Counted from the first letter of the stretch, positions 6,839 through 15,765 are shown. The stretch is 64,000 nt of DNA from Streptomyces xanthii (GCF_014621695.1 NZ_CP061281.1:6076001-6140000); one strand, 5' to 3'. Program-made: numbers and translations. The notes: generated by a model from the sequence alone, not told the origin.

Positions 6839-8004
6839 AGACCTCCGTCTTCCTCTACCCCTGGGACGTCAACGGGGACCCGGCCGCCGCCCGCCGGATC
6901 GCCGACCTCGGCGTCGGCCAGGTCACGCTCGCCGCCGCCTACCACTCGACCCGCGCCCTCACCCCGCGCCACCCGCACCACCGCGTCGTCACCGCCGCCC
7001 ACGCCGCCACGCTCTACCCCGTCGACCGGCGGCGCTGGCGCGGCAGGGTCCCCGCCCCGTACTCGGCCGGCGACTGGGCCCCGGGCGACGCCTACGGGGA
7101 GGCCGCCGCCGCACTCGCCGACGCCGGGCTCGACGTGCACACCTGGGTCGTCCTCGCGCACAACTCCCGCCTGGGCGCCGAGCATCCGGACACCTCCGTC
7201 GTCAACGTCTACGGCGACCGCTACCCCTGGGCCCCCTGCATCGCCCAGCCCGCCACCCGCGCCTACCTCGTCGACCTCGCCGCCGAGGCCGCCACCCGGC
7301 CCGGCGCCCTCGGCACCGAACTCGAGTCCCTCGGCTGGTACGGGCTCGCGCATCTGCACGCCCACGACAAGATCGCCGGTGTCGAGCTCGGCGACGCGGG
7401 GCAGTACCTGATGTCGCTCTGCTTCTGTCTGTCCTGCCGCGACGGGTACGGGCGTCAGGGCCTCGACCCCGACGAACTCGCCCGCGCGGTACGGGTCGCG
7501 CTGGAGCCCGTATGGCGCGGCGAGGCCTGCGACGACGGCTGGGCGGGCGTCGAGAAGCTGCTCGGCGCCGACCGGGCCGCCGCGACCCGCGCCCACCGCG
7601 ACGCCACCGCGCAGTCGCTCCAGGAGGAGGCCGTCGCGGCCGTCCGCAAGGCAGCCCCGGCCGACACCGCCTTCCAGGTCCTGCTGCACGCCGACCCGGT
7701 CCCGTACCACTGCGGGGCCAACGCCGGAGTCGACCCCGCCCACATCCTCTCCGTCGCCGACGGAGTCGTCGTGCCCTGCACCGGGGGAGCGGGCCTCGTG
7801 CCCCCGTTCGCCGAGCAGGGCCGCGGTGTGGTCGCAGCGAACCTCACGATCGTCACCGGCATGGGCGGCAACCCCGCGGCCCTCGCCACCGACGCCCGCG
7901 CGGCCCGCGCCGCCGGAGCCGGCGAACTGAGGCTCTACCACGCGGGGTTGGCGTCCGACGCGGACCTGGCGGCGGTGACGCGGGCGCTCACCCAGGTGCC
8001 GTGA
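6835..8004 (+). CDS. Unknown protein coupled to kdgD
   Basis: The 389-residue cytoplasmic protein has no family I can name with confidence. It starts MKTSVFLYPWDV and has alternating strand/helix character compatible with a TIM barrel. It contains a cysteine cluster LCFCLSCRDGYGRQG near residues 202-216 and the segments CIAQPATRAY and ELESLGWYG. The start GTG overlaps the kdgD stop as GTGA, and the kdgD C-terminal coding sequence provides GGAAGGAG as its ribosome site. Coupling suggests a step or accessory role in uronate or aldarate use. Its last seven codons fall in the first copy of a 21-bp tandem repeat. Confidence 0.6.
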   Translation: MKTSVFLYPWDVNGDPAAARRIADLGVGQVTLAAAYHSTRALTPRHPHHRVVTAAHAATLYPVDRRRWRGRVPAPYSAGDWAPGDAYGEAAAALADAGLDVHTWVVLAHNSRLGAEHPDTSVVNVYGDRYPWAPCIAQPATRAYLVDLAAEAATRPGALGTELESLGWYGLAHLHAHDKIAGVELGDAGQYLMSLCFCLSCRDGYGRQGLDPDELARAVRVALEPVWRGEACDDGWAGVEKLLGADRAAATRAHRDATAQSLQEEAVAAVRKAAPADTAFQVLLHADPVPYHCGANAGVDPAHILSVADGVVVPCTGGAGLVPPFAEQGRGVVAANLTIVTGMGGNPAALATDARAARAAGAGELRLYHAGLASDADLAAVTRALTQVP

Positions 8005-8048
8005 CCGCGCACCCAGGCGCCGTCACTGCTCACCCAGGTGCCGTGACC
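7986..8048. repeat. 21-bp tandem repeat, three copies
   Basis: GCTCACCCAGGTGCCGTGACC occurs at 7986-8006 and 8028-8048, with a diverged middle copy at 8007-8027. The array spans the junction of two converging genes: the first copy encodes the end of the plus-strand protein, and the third the end of the minus-strand transporter. Confidence 0.8.
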
Positions 8049-9259
8049 GCCGCTTCGGACCCGCGGCCACCGTGACAGGCCGCGGCCAGCAGCAGCCCCG
8101 CCCCGCCGACCACCGGCAACAGCACCCCCACCGGCGCCACGACCACGAGCCCCGCGCCCACGGCCAGGGTCAGGGCACCCGGGGTGAACAGCAGGGTGTG
8201 GGCCGCCGCCGAGGCCCGGCCGAGCACCGCGTCCGGCAGGGCGCGCTGCACCGCCGTCAGCGCCGCCACCAGCGGGCAGGGCAGCCCCACCCCGATCGCC
8301 GCGCTGCCCACGAGGACCGCCGCGTCGTACGGCACCGCCCGCACCGCCGCGCCCAGCGCGAACAACGCGATCCCGTACGCGGCGAAGCGGCGGGCGCCGA
8401 GCCGGCGCAGCAGCCCGCCGGACAGCGCGCCCGCGGCCACCGAGCCCACGCCCTGCACCGCGTACAGCACCCCCGTGAACGCGGGGGCCCGGCCGAGACC
8501 GTCGACCACCGCGAACACCGACGCGCCCGTGACCCCGGACAGCGCCATGACACCGGACCCGGACAGCAGCAGCGGCCGCAGCTCCCCGTGCCGCCACAGC
8601 TCGCGCAGCCCGTCCGCCGCGCGGGCCCCCGCCCGCCGCACCGGCCGCGGGTCGCGCCCCCGCACACTCGCGAACAGGCCCGCCGCGGCGACAAACGTCA
8701 CCGCGTCGAGCAGTGCGACCCGCGCGCCGCCGTACGCCGTGAACAAGGCGGCGCCCGCGAGCGGCGCCACGATCTTCACGCCCTCGTTCACCGACATCCG
8801 CAGCCCGTTGAGCTCCCCGAGCACGTCTGCGGGGACGGCGCCCGCGACCCACGCGGACTCCGCCGCGTCGGTGACGACGCCGCAGGCCCCGTAGAGGAAG
8901 AGGACGGCGAACAGGAGCCACAGGCGGCCGGGGCCCTCGACCGCGAACAGGGCGAGGACGAGGCAGGCGAGCGCCAGGTTCACGGCGACGAGCAGTCGCC
9001 GGCGGCGCACCCGGTCGGCGATCGCGCCGAGCAGCGGACCGGCGAGCGTGGGCGCCCACAGGGCGAACGCGCAGAGCGCCGCGAGACCGTCCGAGCCGGT
9101 CAACTCCTTGGTCCACACCCCGGAGACCAGCCACAGGGCGCTCGTCCCGAAGCCGGAGACGAGCACGGCGAGCAGACAGCGGCCGGCGGCGCGGTCGCGC
9201 AGGACACGGACGAGGGGACGTTCAGGGGGCGCCGGGAGCGGCGTCTTGTACGAGGTCAT
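8030..9259 (-). CDS. MFS transporter
   Basis: The 409-residue protein has about 10-12 hydrophobic segments and resembles MFS efflux proteins of the macrolide/enterobactin exporter type. Features are a charged cytoplasmic loop with ADRVRRRRLL near residue 60 and a second half beginning around residue 215. It is downstream of a small membrane protein on the same strand, with a 69-base gap. It converges on the kdgD operon, so uronate-related transport is possible but not shown. The C-terminal seven codons lie in the 21-bp repeat array. Confidence 0.75.
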   Translation of the reverse strand: MTSYKTPLPAPPERPLVRVLRDRAAGRCLLAVLVSGFGTSALWLVSGVWTKELTGSDGLAALCAFALWAPTLAGPLLGAIADRVRRRRLLVAVNLALACLVLALFAVEGPGRLWLLFAVLFLYGACGVVTDAAESAWVAGAVPADVLGELNGLRMSVNEGVKIVAPLAGAALFTAYGGARVALLDAVTFVAAAGLFASVRGRDPRPVRRAGARAADGLRELWRHGELRPLLLSGSGVMALSGVTGASVFAVVDGLGRAPAFTGVLYAVQGVGSVAAGALSGGLLRRLGARRFAAYGIALFALGAAVRAVPYDAAVLVGSAAIGVGLPCPLVAALTAVQRALPDAVLGRASAAAHTLLFTPGALTLAVGAGLVVVAPVGVLLPVVGGAGLLLAAACHGGRGSEAAVTAPG

Positions 9260-9328
9260 GGGCGCCGAGTCTGGATCTGAGGCCCCTGCCCCGGCATCGG
9301 GCGGATGCCCCGGATCGCGCGGCCGGGA

Positions 9329-9589
9329 TCAGCCCAGCCGCCACAGCACGTACGTCACACACAGCAGGACGACCCCGGCCGCGGTGAGCAGCGAGCCCAG
9401 CAGCCGCAGATGGCCCGGCGACGGCACGGCGACGGGCGGGGCCCCGGTACGCCGGCCGAGGGTGCCGCGCAGGTCAAGGGCCCAGTTGAGACCGCAGCAG
9501 ATCGCCACGAGCGCGCCCACGAGGAACAGCCCGAGCAGCTCGGGCGACGCGGCGCGCGTCACGGCGGCGACCAGGGGTGCGGAAGTCAC
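9329..9589 (-). CDS. Small two-helix membrane protein
   Basis: The 86-residue product has two transmembrane segments (about residues 17-37 and 63-83) joined by a short basic/proline loop. It starts with GTG at 9589, with AGAGGA about 10 bases upstream. It lies 69 bases upstream of the MFS gene, same strand. No family recognised. Confidence 0.55.
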   Translation of the reverse strand: MTSAPLVAAVTRAASPELLGLFLVGALVAICCGLNWALDLRGTLGRRTGAPPVAVPSPGHLRLLGSLLTAAGVVLLCVTYVLWRLG

Positions 9590-9642
9590 GGTCCGGGATC
9601 CTCTGTCTAGGTTCGTTCCGGCTTGTCGACCCTAGAGGCCGG

Positions 9643-9675
9643 GGTTCAACACGCGGTCAAGTCCGGTTCAGGCGT
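9643..9675 (+). promoter_or_regulatory. PHO-box-like triple 11-bp direct repeat
   Basis: Three contiguous 11-mers GGTTCAACACG, CGGTCAAGTCC and GGTTCAGGCGT have the spacing and GGTTCA core of Streptomyces PhoP binding sites. They lie about 125 bases upstream of the HAD phosphatase start, in the divergent gap with the small membrane gene. Confidence 0.55.
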
Positions 9676-9798
9676 GGGCAATGGCTTGCCCCGTGGCTGA
9701 TATCGATCGGGTAACAGGACTCGCGGGAGCGCATGTGATGCGCGTAGACATGCAGCCACCTGCACACATCCCACCCGTTTCCAGCACCGGAGTTGCCC

Positions 9799-10602
9799 GT
9801 GCCGACCCTTCGCCCCTCCACCCGTGTCATCGGCGTCGCCGCCGCCTGCGCCCTCGCCGCCGGTGTCGCCTACGGCACCGGCACCGCGAGCGCCGACCGC
9901 CCCTCGGCGAGCACGACGGCCGAACCGCACAACATCGGCCTGCTGTTCAAGGAGATCGACTCCTACTACGGCGCCACCCAGGACGCCGACGGCGTCTGGC
10001 AGTCCTCGCCCGACAGCCAGTACGCGCAGGACCTCGCCCGCATCCAGGCCGCCGCGAAGAAGCGGATCGCCCGCGCCGCCCACCAGCACCACGGCAAGGA
10101 CGAGCGCCCCGCCGTCGTCTTCGACATCGACGACACCCTGCTGCTCAGCCTCGACTACGAGAAGAAGACGAACTACGTCTACAACGACGCCACTTGGAAG
10201 GCCTACGTGGCCAAGGCGGACCGGCCCGCCGTGTTCGGCACCCCCGCCCTCATCGCGTACGCCGAGTCCCAGGGCGTCGAGGTGTTCTACAACTCCGGCC
10301 TGAGCGAGGAGCAGCGCTCCGCCGCCGTGGAGAACCTGAAGAAGGTCGGCATCGACGTCAACCTCGACGCCGACCACGTCTTCCTGAAGAACAAGGTGAA
10401 CCCGCCCGCCTACCTGAGCGACTGCGCCACCCCGGCCGCCTGGAAGTGCACCACGGTCCAGTACAAGTCCGGCACCCGCGCGCACATCGAGTCCCTCGGC
10501 TACGACATCGTCGGCAACTTCGGCGACCAGGAGTCCGACCTCGAGGGCGGCCACGCCGACCGCACGTACAAGTTCCCGAACCCCACCTACTACGTGGGCT
10601 GA
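9799..10602 (+). CDS. Secreted HAD-superfamily (class B-like) acid phosphatase
   Basis: The 267-residue protein has an N-terminal signal peptide (basic start, Ala-rich core, ASA-type cleavage near residue 32) and the HAD catalytic motif VFDIDDTL (Asp nucleophile about 109, second Asp 111). Later motifs are YNSGLSE as HAD motif II and NFGDQESD as motif IV acids. It hydrolyses phosphomonoesters outside the cell. GTG 9799 is chosen over TTG 9793 because GGAG at 9789-9792 is correctly spaced only for 9799. The upstream PHO-box-like repeats suggest induction on phosphate starvation. Confidence 0.82.
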   Translation: MPTLRPSTRVIGVAAACALAAGVAYGTGTASADRPSASTTAEPHNIGLLFKEIDSYYGATQDADGVWQSSPDSQYAQDLARIQAAAKKRIARAAHQHHGKDERPAVVFDIDDTLLLSLDYEKKTNYVYNDATWKAYVAKADRPAVFGTPALIAYAESQGVEVFYNSGLSEEQRSAAVENLKKVGIDVNLDADHVFLKNKVNPPAYLSDCATPAAWKCTTVQYKSGTRAHIESLGYDIVGNFGDQESDLEGGHADRTYKFPNPTYYVG

Positions 10603-10634
10603 GTCCGCTCCCGGGCCCGCCCGGCGGCCCTGGC

Positions 10635-10640
10635 TACGCT
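10635..10640 (+). promoter_or_regulatory. -10 box for leaderless start
   Basis: TACGCT sits exactly 6 bases before the GTG at 10647. A transcript starting at the GTG would have no leader, and no Shine-Dalgarno sequence is present. Confidence 0.5.
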
Positions 10641-10646
10641 GACCCG

Positions 10647-11180
10647 GTGGCGGAGGAACAGACGGCGTACTGGGACGAGATGCGGGAGCTGCTGCGCGGG
10701 CGCGGGCTGCCCGACGGGCACACCGAGGCGGTCCTCGCCGAGCTGGCCGGGGCCGCCCACGGCGACCCGGCCGGGCGGTTCGGCCCGGCCGGCGCGCTCG
10801 CCGAGATGCTGACCCCCGCGCCCGCCGCCGACGAACACGCCGAGATCTGGCGCTGGTCCGCCGACACCTACGCGGACGCGGCACTGCTCGACCGCTTCGG
10901 CGCCGAGGGCTGGGAGCTCGAACGCGTCGACTCCCTCGGCCGCTTCGTCTGCCGCCGCGATCCGGAGCACCCCCGGCGCTGGGAGTACCGCCGCGCGGTC
11001 ACCGGTACGGGAGGGCGGCCGGCCGGCGCGGGCTGGGAGCCGTGCGGGACCTGGACCGTCTACACGTGGTTCAAGCGCGAGAAGCCGGTGCCGGAGCCGG
11101 TGCGGGGCGGGGACGGCGCACAGCCCGCACCGTCCCCGCCCCGCCGCCGACGGCTCTTTCCCCGGCGCCGCCGCGCCTGA
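10647..11180 (+). CDS. Hypothetical cytoplasmic protein
   Basis: The 177-residue protein has an acidic N-terminal half (EEQTAYWDEMRELLRGRGLP) and a central segment with WELERVDSLGRFVCRR. A Trp/Tyr-rich WEPCGTWTVYTWFKREKP follows, then a Pro/Arg-rich basic tail. No catalytic motif or membrane segment is seen. The start is placed at GTG 10647 on the leaderless -10 signal. It lies 44 bases after the phosphatase and converges on the penicillin-binding protein gene. Function unknown. Confidence 0.65.
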   Translation: MAEEQTAYWDEMRELLRGRGLPDGHTEAVLAELAGAAHGDPAGRFGPAGALAEMLTPAPAADEHAEIWRWSADTYADAALLDRFGAEGWELERVDSLGRFVCRRDPEHPRRWEYRRAVTGTGGRPAGAGWEPCGTWTVYTWFKREKPVPEPVRGGDGAQPAPSPPRRRRLFPRRRRA

Positions 11181-11207
11181 CCCGCCACCGCTCTGCGATC
11201 TCGGGTC

Positions 11208-12665
11208 TCAGTCCTTCAGGCCCGCCTCCATCATGGCCTGCGCCACCGGCGCCGCGAGCCCGTTGCCGCTGACCTCCGAACGCGCCGCGTCGGACTGCTC
11301 GACGACGACCGCCACCGCGATCTGCTTCCCGGAGGAGTCGTCCTTCGCATAGGACGTGAACCAGGCGTACGGCGTCTGGCTGTTGTTCTCGCCGTGCTGC
11401 GCCGTACCCGTCTTGCCGCCCACGGTCGCGCCCGGGACCTGCGCGTTCGTGCCCGTGCCCCGCTCGACCACGGTCTCCATCGCCGACTGGAGCTGCTCGG
11501 CGGTCCGGGTGCTCACGACCCGCTCGGTGTTGCCGTCGGGGTAGCTCTTCAGCGCGTCGCCGTCGGCGTCCGTCACCTCGGACACCATGTGCGGGGAGGC
11601 CTGCTCGCCCCCGTTGGCCAGGGTCGCGGAGACCATCGCCATCTGCAGCGGCGTCGCCGTCACGTCGAACTGCCCGATGCCGGACAGTGCCGTCTGCGCC
11701 TTGTCCATCCCAGACGGGTACACGCTCTCGGCGGCCCGCACCGGCACGTCCTGCTCGGTGTCGCCGAAGCCGAACTTCTCGGCCATCGCCCGCACCTTGT
11801 CCTGCCCCAGATCGACGGCCATCTTCCCGAACACCGTGTTGCAGGAATACTGCAACGCCGTGCGGATGCTGGCGTTCTCGCAGGGTGCGGTCTTGCTCTC
11901 GTTGCGCAGATACGTCTGGGTGCCGGGCAGCAGATACGGGTCCGGCGAGTCGGTCTTCTCGTCGACCGAGCCGTACAGGCCGTCCTCCAGCGCGGCCGCG
12001 GCCACGACCAGCTTGAACGTGGAGCCGGGCGGCAGCGCCTGCTTCAGCGCCCGGTTCAGCGTCGGTACGTCCTTGTCGGCGGACAGCGCCTTCCACGCCG
12101 CCGCGTCCGAGGACCCCGAGCCGCTGATCTTCGACGGGTCGAACGACGGCGTCGACACCATGCCGAGGATCTTCCCGCTCTCCGGGTCGATCGCGACGGC
12201 GGCGCCCTTCTTGTCGCCGAGCGCCTCGTACGCCGCCTTCTGCACCGCGGGGTCGATCGTCGTGACCACATCGCCCGGGTCCGTGTGCTCGCCGGTCAGC
12301 GCGTCGACCGGGTTCTTCAGCTCGGGGTCCGAGCCGTCGAGCACGTCCTGGTAGATCGACTCCAGCTGCGTCGCGCCGTACACCTGCGACGTGTAGCCCG
12401 TCACCGCCGAGTACAGTGCCCCGTCCTCGTACGTCCGCTGGTACGCGAGGTCGCCCGAGTCCGTCTTCTCGGAGCCCGTCACCGCCTTTCCGCCCACGAT
12501 GATGTCGCCCAGCGGATACGCGTACTGCGCGATCGCCTTCCGCCGGTTGTCCTTGTCGTCTGCGAGCGCCCGGCCGTCGTAGAACTGCACCCACGTCGCC
12601 TTGACCAGCAGAGCGAGCACGAGGAGCAGACAGAAGACCGAGGCACGCCTGATCGTCTTGTTCAT
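11208..12665 (-). CDS. Class B penicillin-binding protein (transpeptidase)
   Basis: The 485-residue protein has one N-terminal membrane anchor (residues 10-25), a dimerisation region, and a transpeptidase domain with all three active-site motifs: STFK (Ser215, Lys218), SCN (274-276) and KTG (418-420). It cross-links peptidoglycan outside the membrane. The length and layout resemble PbpA, but the usual rodA/ftsW partner is absent, so this is a stand-alone paralogue. It lies downstream of a sensor kinase/response regulator operon on the same strand, which could regulate it. An interaction with beta-lactams is expected from the family. Confidence 0.88.
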   Translation of the reverse strand: MNKTIRRASVFCLLLVLALLVKATWVQFYDGRALADDKDNRRKAIAQYAYPLGDIIVGGKAVTGSEKTDSGDLAYQRTYEDGALYSAVTGYTSQVYGATQLESIYQDVLDGSDPELKNPVDALTGEHTDPGDVVTTIDPAVQKAAYEALGDKKGAAVAIDPESGKILGMVSTPSFDPSKISGSGSSDAAAWKALSADKDVPTLNRALKQALPPGSTFKLVVAAAALEDGLYGSVDEKTDSPDPYLLPGTQTYLRNESKTAPCENASIRTALQYSCNTVFGKMAVDLGQDKVRAMAEKFGFGDTEQDVPVRAAESVYPSGMDKAQTALSGIGQFDVTATPLQMAMVSATLANGGEQASPHMVSEVTDADGDALKSYPDGNTERVVSTRTAEQLQSAMETVVERGTGTNAQVPGATVGGKTGTAQHGENNSQTPYAWFTSYAKDDSSGKQIAVAVVVEQSDAARSEVSGNGLAAPVAQAMMEAGLKD

Positions 12666-12730
12666 CCCACAGAAGGGACGAGCGGACCGGAGCGGATCGT
12701 TCCTTCTGCGGTCGATTCTCAGAAAGCTCT

Positions 12731-12751
12731 CATGACGTGATCAACGTCATG
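12731..12751. promoter_or_regulatory. Inverted repeat CATGACGT-N5-ACGTCATG
   Basis: Two perfect 8-base arms (12731-12738, 12744-12751) flank GATCA. It lies just beyond the response regulator stop and about 65 bases upstream of the penicillin-binding protein start, so it may be an operator for that gene or part of a terminator. Confidence 0.45.
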
Positions 12752-12766
12752 GAACGGTCACGCCGG

Positions 12767-13426
12767 TCACGATCCCTGCACGAACCCGCCCTCGTACGCC
12801 GCGATCACCGCCTGCGTCCGGTCCCGGGCCCCCGTCTTCGCGAGCACCGCCGCGACATGCGTCTTCACCGTCGCCGCGCCCACCCCGATGCGCTCCGCGA
12901 TCTCCGCGTTCGTCAGGCCCGTCGCCATCAGCCGCAGCACGTCGCTCTCCCGTCCGGTCAGCCGCGCGACCCACGGCGCCGCCCGCGTCCGCGAGGCGGC
13001 GTGCTCCGCGGCCAGCGCCCGCACCGCCGCCGGGAACAGCAGGGTGTCGCTGCGCGCCACCAGCCGCACCGCGCCGACCAGCGCGTCCGCGTCCGCCCGC
13101 TTCAGCAGGAACCCGGCGGCGCCGGCCCGCAGGGCCTCGTACACGTAGGCGTCGTTCTCGAACGTGGTCACCACCACGACGCGCGGCGGCTCGTCCATGG
13201 CACGCAGGATCTGTTCGGTGGCACGGATGCCGTCGACCTCCGGCATCCGTACGTCCATGAGCACGACGTCCGGGCGCAGCTCGCGCACCACGGACACGGC
13301 CTCGGCGCCGGTCGCGGCCTCGCCGACCACCTCGATGCCGGGCTCGGCGGACAGGATCGCGCGCAGTGCGGTGCGGACCATGCGTTCGTCGTCGGCGAGG
13401 ACGACGCGCAGCGGTGCGGGGGTCAC
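12767..13426 (-). CDS. NarL/FixJ-type response regulator
   Basis: The 219-residue protein has a receiver domain (residues about 6-122) with acidic pocket DDE near 13, phosphoacceptor Asp in VLMDVRMP near 56, TTF near 85 and LLKR with the conserved Lys. A LuxR-type helix-turn-helix follows (LTGRESDVLRLMATGLTNAEIAERI, about 155-215). GTG 13426 overlaps the stop of the kinase gene by four bases (GTGA), so the pair is translationally coupled. Target genes are unknown; the adjacent penicillin-binding protein is the obvious candidate. Confidence 0.9.
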   Translation of the reverse strand: MTPAPLRVVLADDERMVRTALRAILSAEPGIEVVGEAATGAEAVSVVRELRPDVVLMDVRMPEVDGIRATEQILRAMDEPPRVVVVTTFENDAYVYEALRAGAAGFLLKRADADALVGAVRLVARSDTLLFPAAVRALAAEHAASRTRAAPWVARLTGRESDVLRLMATGLTNAEIAERIGVGAATVKTHVAAVLAKTGARDRTQAVIAAYEGGFVQGS

Positions 13427-14718
13427 GGGATCTTCGGTTCCTTCCGGGAGGGGAGAGGGAGGCGTACGTCCAGGAGCCAGGTCCCGGGGGCGCCGGGTGC
13501 GGGGCCCGCGCTCGCGGTGCCGCCGAGCAGCCGGGCCCGGTCCGCGATGCCGCGCAGCCCGTGTCCGCCGCCGGGGCGCGGCGGCCCGGCCCCGTCGTCC
13601 GGCAGCGGGTTCTCGGCGATGATCCGCAGCGCGTCCCCGTCCCGGGCCAGCCGGAGGGCCACGGCGGTGCCCGCGTGCCGCAGCGCGTTGCTGAGCGCCT
13701 CCTGCACGATCCGGTACGCCTCCCGGGAGACCAGCGGCGGCAGCCCGGCCGGGTCGACGTCCACCCGCGCCGTCACCTCCGTGCCGCCGGCCCGGGTCCG
13801 GCGCAGCAGCCCGTCGAGATCGTCCGCCAGCGTCGGCGCGGGCGCCGTCGCCGCCGCGTCCCCGGCCTCGCGCAGCACCCCGAGCACGGCGTCCAGCTCC
13901 CCGACCGTGCGCCGCGTGGTGTCCTCGATCGCCGCGAGCGCCTCCCGTACGAAGTCGGGGTCGCTGTCCAGGACCCGGCGCGCGGCGCTCGCCTGGAGGG
14001 TGACCGCGCTCAGGGCATGCCCCACCGAGTCGTGCAGCTCGCGGGCCAGCCGGTTGCGCACCGCGAGGTCGGCGGCGCGCTCCTCTGCCTGCGCGAGCCG
14101 GTCGGCGGGGCTCGGCCCGAGCAGCGCGGGCGCCCAGCGCGCGAGCAGACCCGAGGCCACCGCCGCGCAGCCCGCGAGCGCCACCAGCATGACCAGTCCG
14201 GCGACCGGCATCAGCGCCAGCGCCCACGGATGATCCGCGGTTCGGGGAAACAGCTTGTCCGAGTCCCGCAGCGCCGGCACGAACGGCAGCGCGATCAGCG
14301 CCAGAGCGAACGGCGGCACGGCCAGCGTCATCCCGCTCAGGATCCCGCCGGCCCCCAGGTGCAGCGTGAACCAGGCGGCGGTGCGGGCCCGTGCCTCCCG
14401 GGTGCGCGGCGGCCCGTCCGCGAGCTCCGCCGGATCCACCCCGCACAGCGCCCGCACCACCGCGACCGACATCGGCCGGGTCAGCGGCGACAGGGCCGCG
14501 GTCAGCGCGGCGAGCGGCAACCCGCAGGCGAACGAGGCGAGTTGCAGACCCAGGTCCGAGAACACGTCGGTCGCGCCGGTCAGCGGCCCCACCACGACCG
14601 AGGCCAGCAGCAGGTACGGCATGGCGAGGGCGCCGCCGATGATCAGATGCAGCCAGCGACGGCGCGCACGGCTCCCGAACAGGAGCCGTGCCGCGGCCTG
14701 TGGTCGCACGCTCCTCAC
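13423..14718 (-). CDS. Membrane histidine kinase (HPK7 type)
   Basis: About 431 residues, with four to five membrane segments in the first 215 residues. A HisKA_3 dimerisation/phosphoacceptor site LARELHDSVGHALS follows (His near 242), then an HATPase_c domain with the N box EALSNALRHAG and a GGGHGLRGI G box. It phosphorylates the coupled response regulator. GTG 14718 overlaps the preceding gene as GTGA; GTG 14709 is possible but its GGAG would be only one base away. Stimulus unknown; the large membrane sensor without an extracellular domain suggests sensing within the envelope. Confidence 0.85.
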   Translation of the reverse strand: MRSVRPQAAARLLFGSRARRRWLHLIIGGALAMPYLLLASVVVGPLTGATDVFSDLGLQLASFACGLPLAALTAALSPLTRPMSVAVVRALCGVDPAELADGPPRTREARARTAAWFTLHLGAGGILSGMTLAVPPFALALIALPFVPALRDSDKLFPRTADHPWALALMPVAGLVMLVALAGCAAVASGLLARWAPALLGPSPADRLAQAEERAADLAVRNRLARELHDSVGHALSAVTLQASAARRVLDSDPDFVREALAAIEDTTRRTVGELDAVLGVLREAGDAAATAPAPTLADDLDGLLRRTRAGGTEVTARVDVDPAGLPPLVSREAYRIVQEALSNALRHAGTAVALRLARDGDALRIIAENPLPDDGAGPPRPGGGHGLRGIADRARLLGGTASAGPAPGAPGTWLLDVRLPLPSRKEPKIP

Positions 14719-15671
14719 GCGGGCACGGGGGTGGTGCGGCGGGCGGCCGCGTGATGGGCGCCGATGGTCACGACGAGCAGGCCGACGATCATCTGCCCAG
14801 CGTAGGTGAGGTTCATCAGCGGCGTGGGCTGCCGGGAGAGGTCGTCGACCCCGCTCAGGGAGGCCAGCGCCAGCCAGCCGCCCCAGCAGGCCGCGGCCCC
14901 CGACCCCACCCAGAGCAGCGCCAGCGGCACCTTCAGGGTGAGCACGCGCCCGCGCCGGAAGGTCAGCAGCACAGCGCCCGCGACCGCCGCGACGAGATAC
15001 AGCGCGTTGAACGTCTCCATCACGTAGTAGGTGCTGTCGCGTTCGGCGGCCCGCGCCGCGTTGAGTCCGGCGTCCATGCCGCACGCCCACAGCAGGTGCG
15101 TCGTGACCGGCAGCACGGCGAGCAGGGCCGCGCCCACCGCGATCAGGCGCTGCGCCGCGTCCTGCGGGCGGACCGGCAGCTCCCGCACGCGGCCCTGCCA
15201 GACCCCGCCCCAGCGTTCCCGCGCGTATCCGACGAAGAGGGCGCCCAGGCACAGGCCCTGCGCGATGAAGCCGGGATACACGACGGCGAACACCCAGTCG
15301 TCCAGGAAGGGTTCGCTCGGCCTTGAGCCGCCGCCCGAACCGTCGAACGCCTGCACGATCAGCTGGGCCGGGTAGCCGGTCATGATCGGGGTGAGCAGTC
15401 CGGTCGCCACCCACATCGGCACGGCGAGCGCCCAGGCCGGCACCCTGCGCCCCCAGGGGCGGGTCAGCAGGAAGGCGAGGAGGATGACGGCGCCGTCGAG
15501 CAGCACGGTGATGCCGTTGGCGACCGCCATCGTCGTGCGGTGGTCCAGGAGGGTGCTGCCGTCGGGGATGCCGACGCGGCTGCCGGCGATCCAGGCGACC
15601 TTCAGCGACAGGTACGGGAGACAGGCGAGGACGGTGACGGTTCGCAAGGTGGAGCGCAGCTTCGAGGTCAT
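14715..15671 (-). CDS. Eight-helix membrane protein of a two-component operon
   Basis: The 318-residue protein has about eight predicted hydrophobic helices and a short C-terminal His/Ala/Arg tail. No catalytic motif recognised. It is the first gene of the operon with the kinase and regulator and overlaps the kinase start, so it may be an accessory sensor or a target. The start at 15671 has CAGCCT exactly 6 bases upstream, suggesting a leaderless transcript. Confidence 0.7.
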   Translation of the reverse strand: MTSKLRSTLRTVTVLACLPYLSLKVAWIAGSRVGIPDGSTLLDHRTTMAVANGITVLLDGAVILLAFLLTRPWGRRVPAWALAVPMWVATGLLTPIMTGYPAQLIVQAFDGSGGGSRPSEPFLDDWVFAVVYPGFIAQGLCLGALFVGYARERWGGVWQGRVRELPVRPQDAAQRLIAVGAALLAVLPVTTHLLWACGMDAGLNAARAAERDSTYYVMETFNALYLVAAVAGAVLLTFRRGRVLTLKVPLALLWVGSGAAACWGGWLALASLSGVDDLSRQPTPLMNLTYAGQMIVGLLVVTIGAHHAAARRTTPVPA

Positions 15672-15765
15672 GCGTCCAGGCTGGCCCGTGGGGTGGCGCG
15701 GGTCGTCGTGCGAGCCGGTGATCCCCCTCCGCCGCGCGGCGGAGGAGGAGCGGAGCGAAGAAGGA

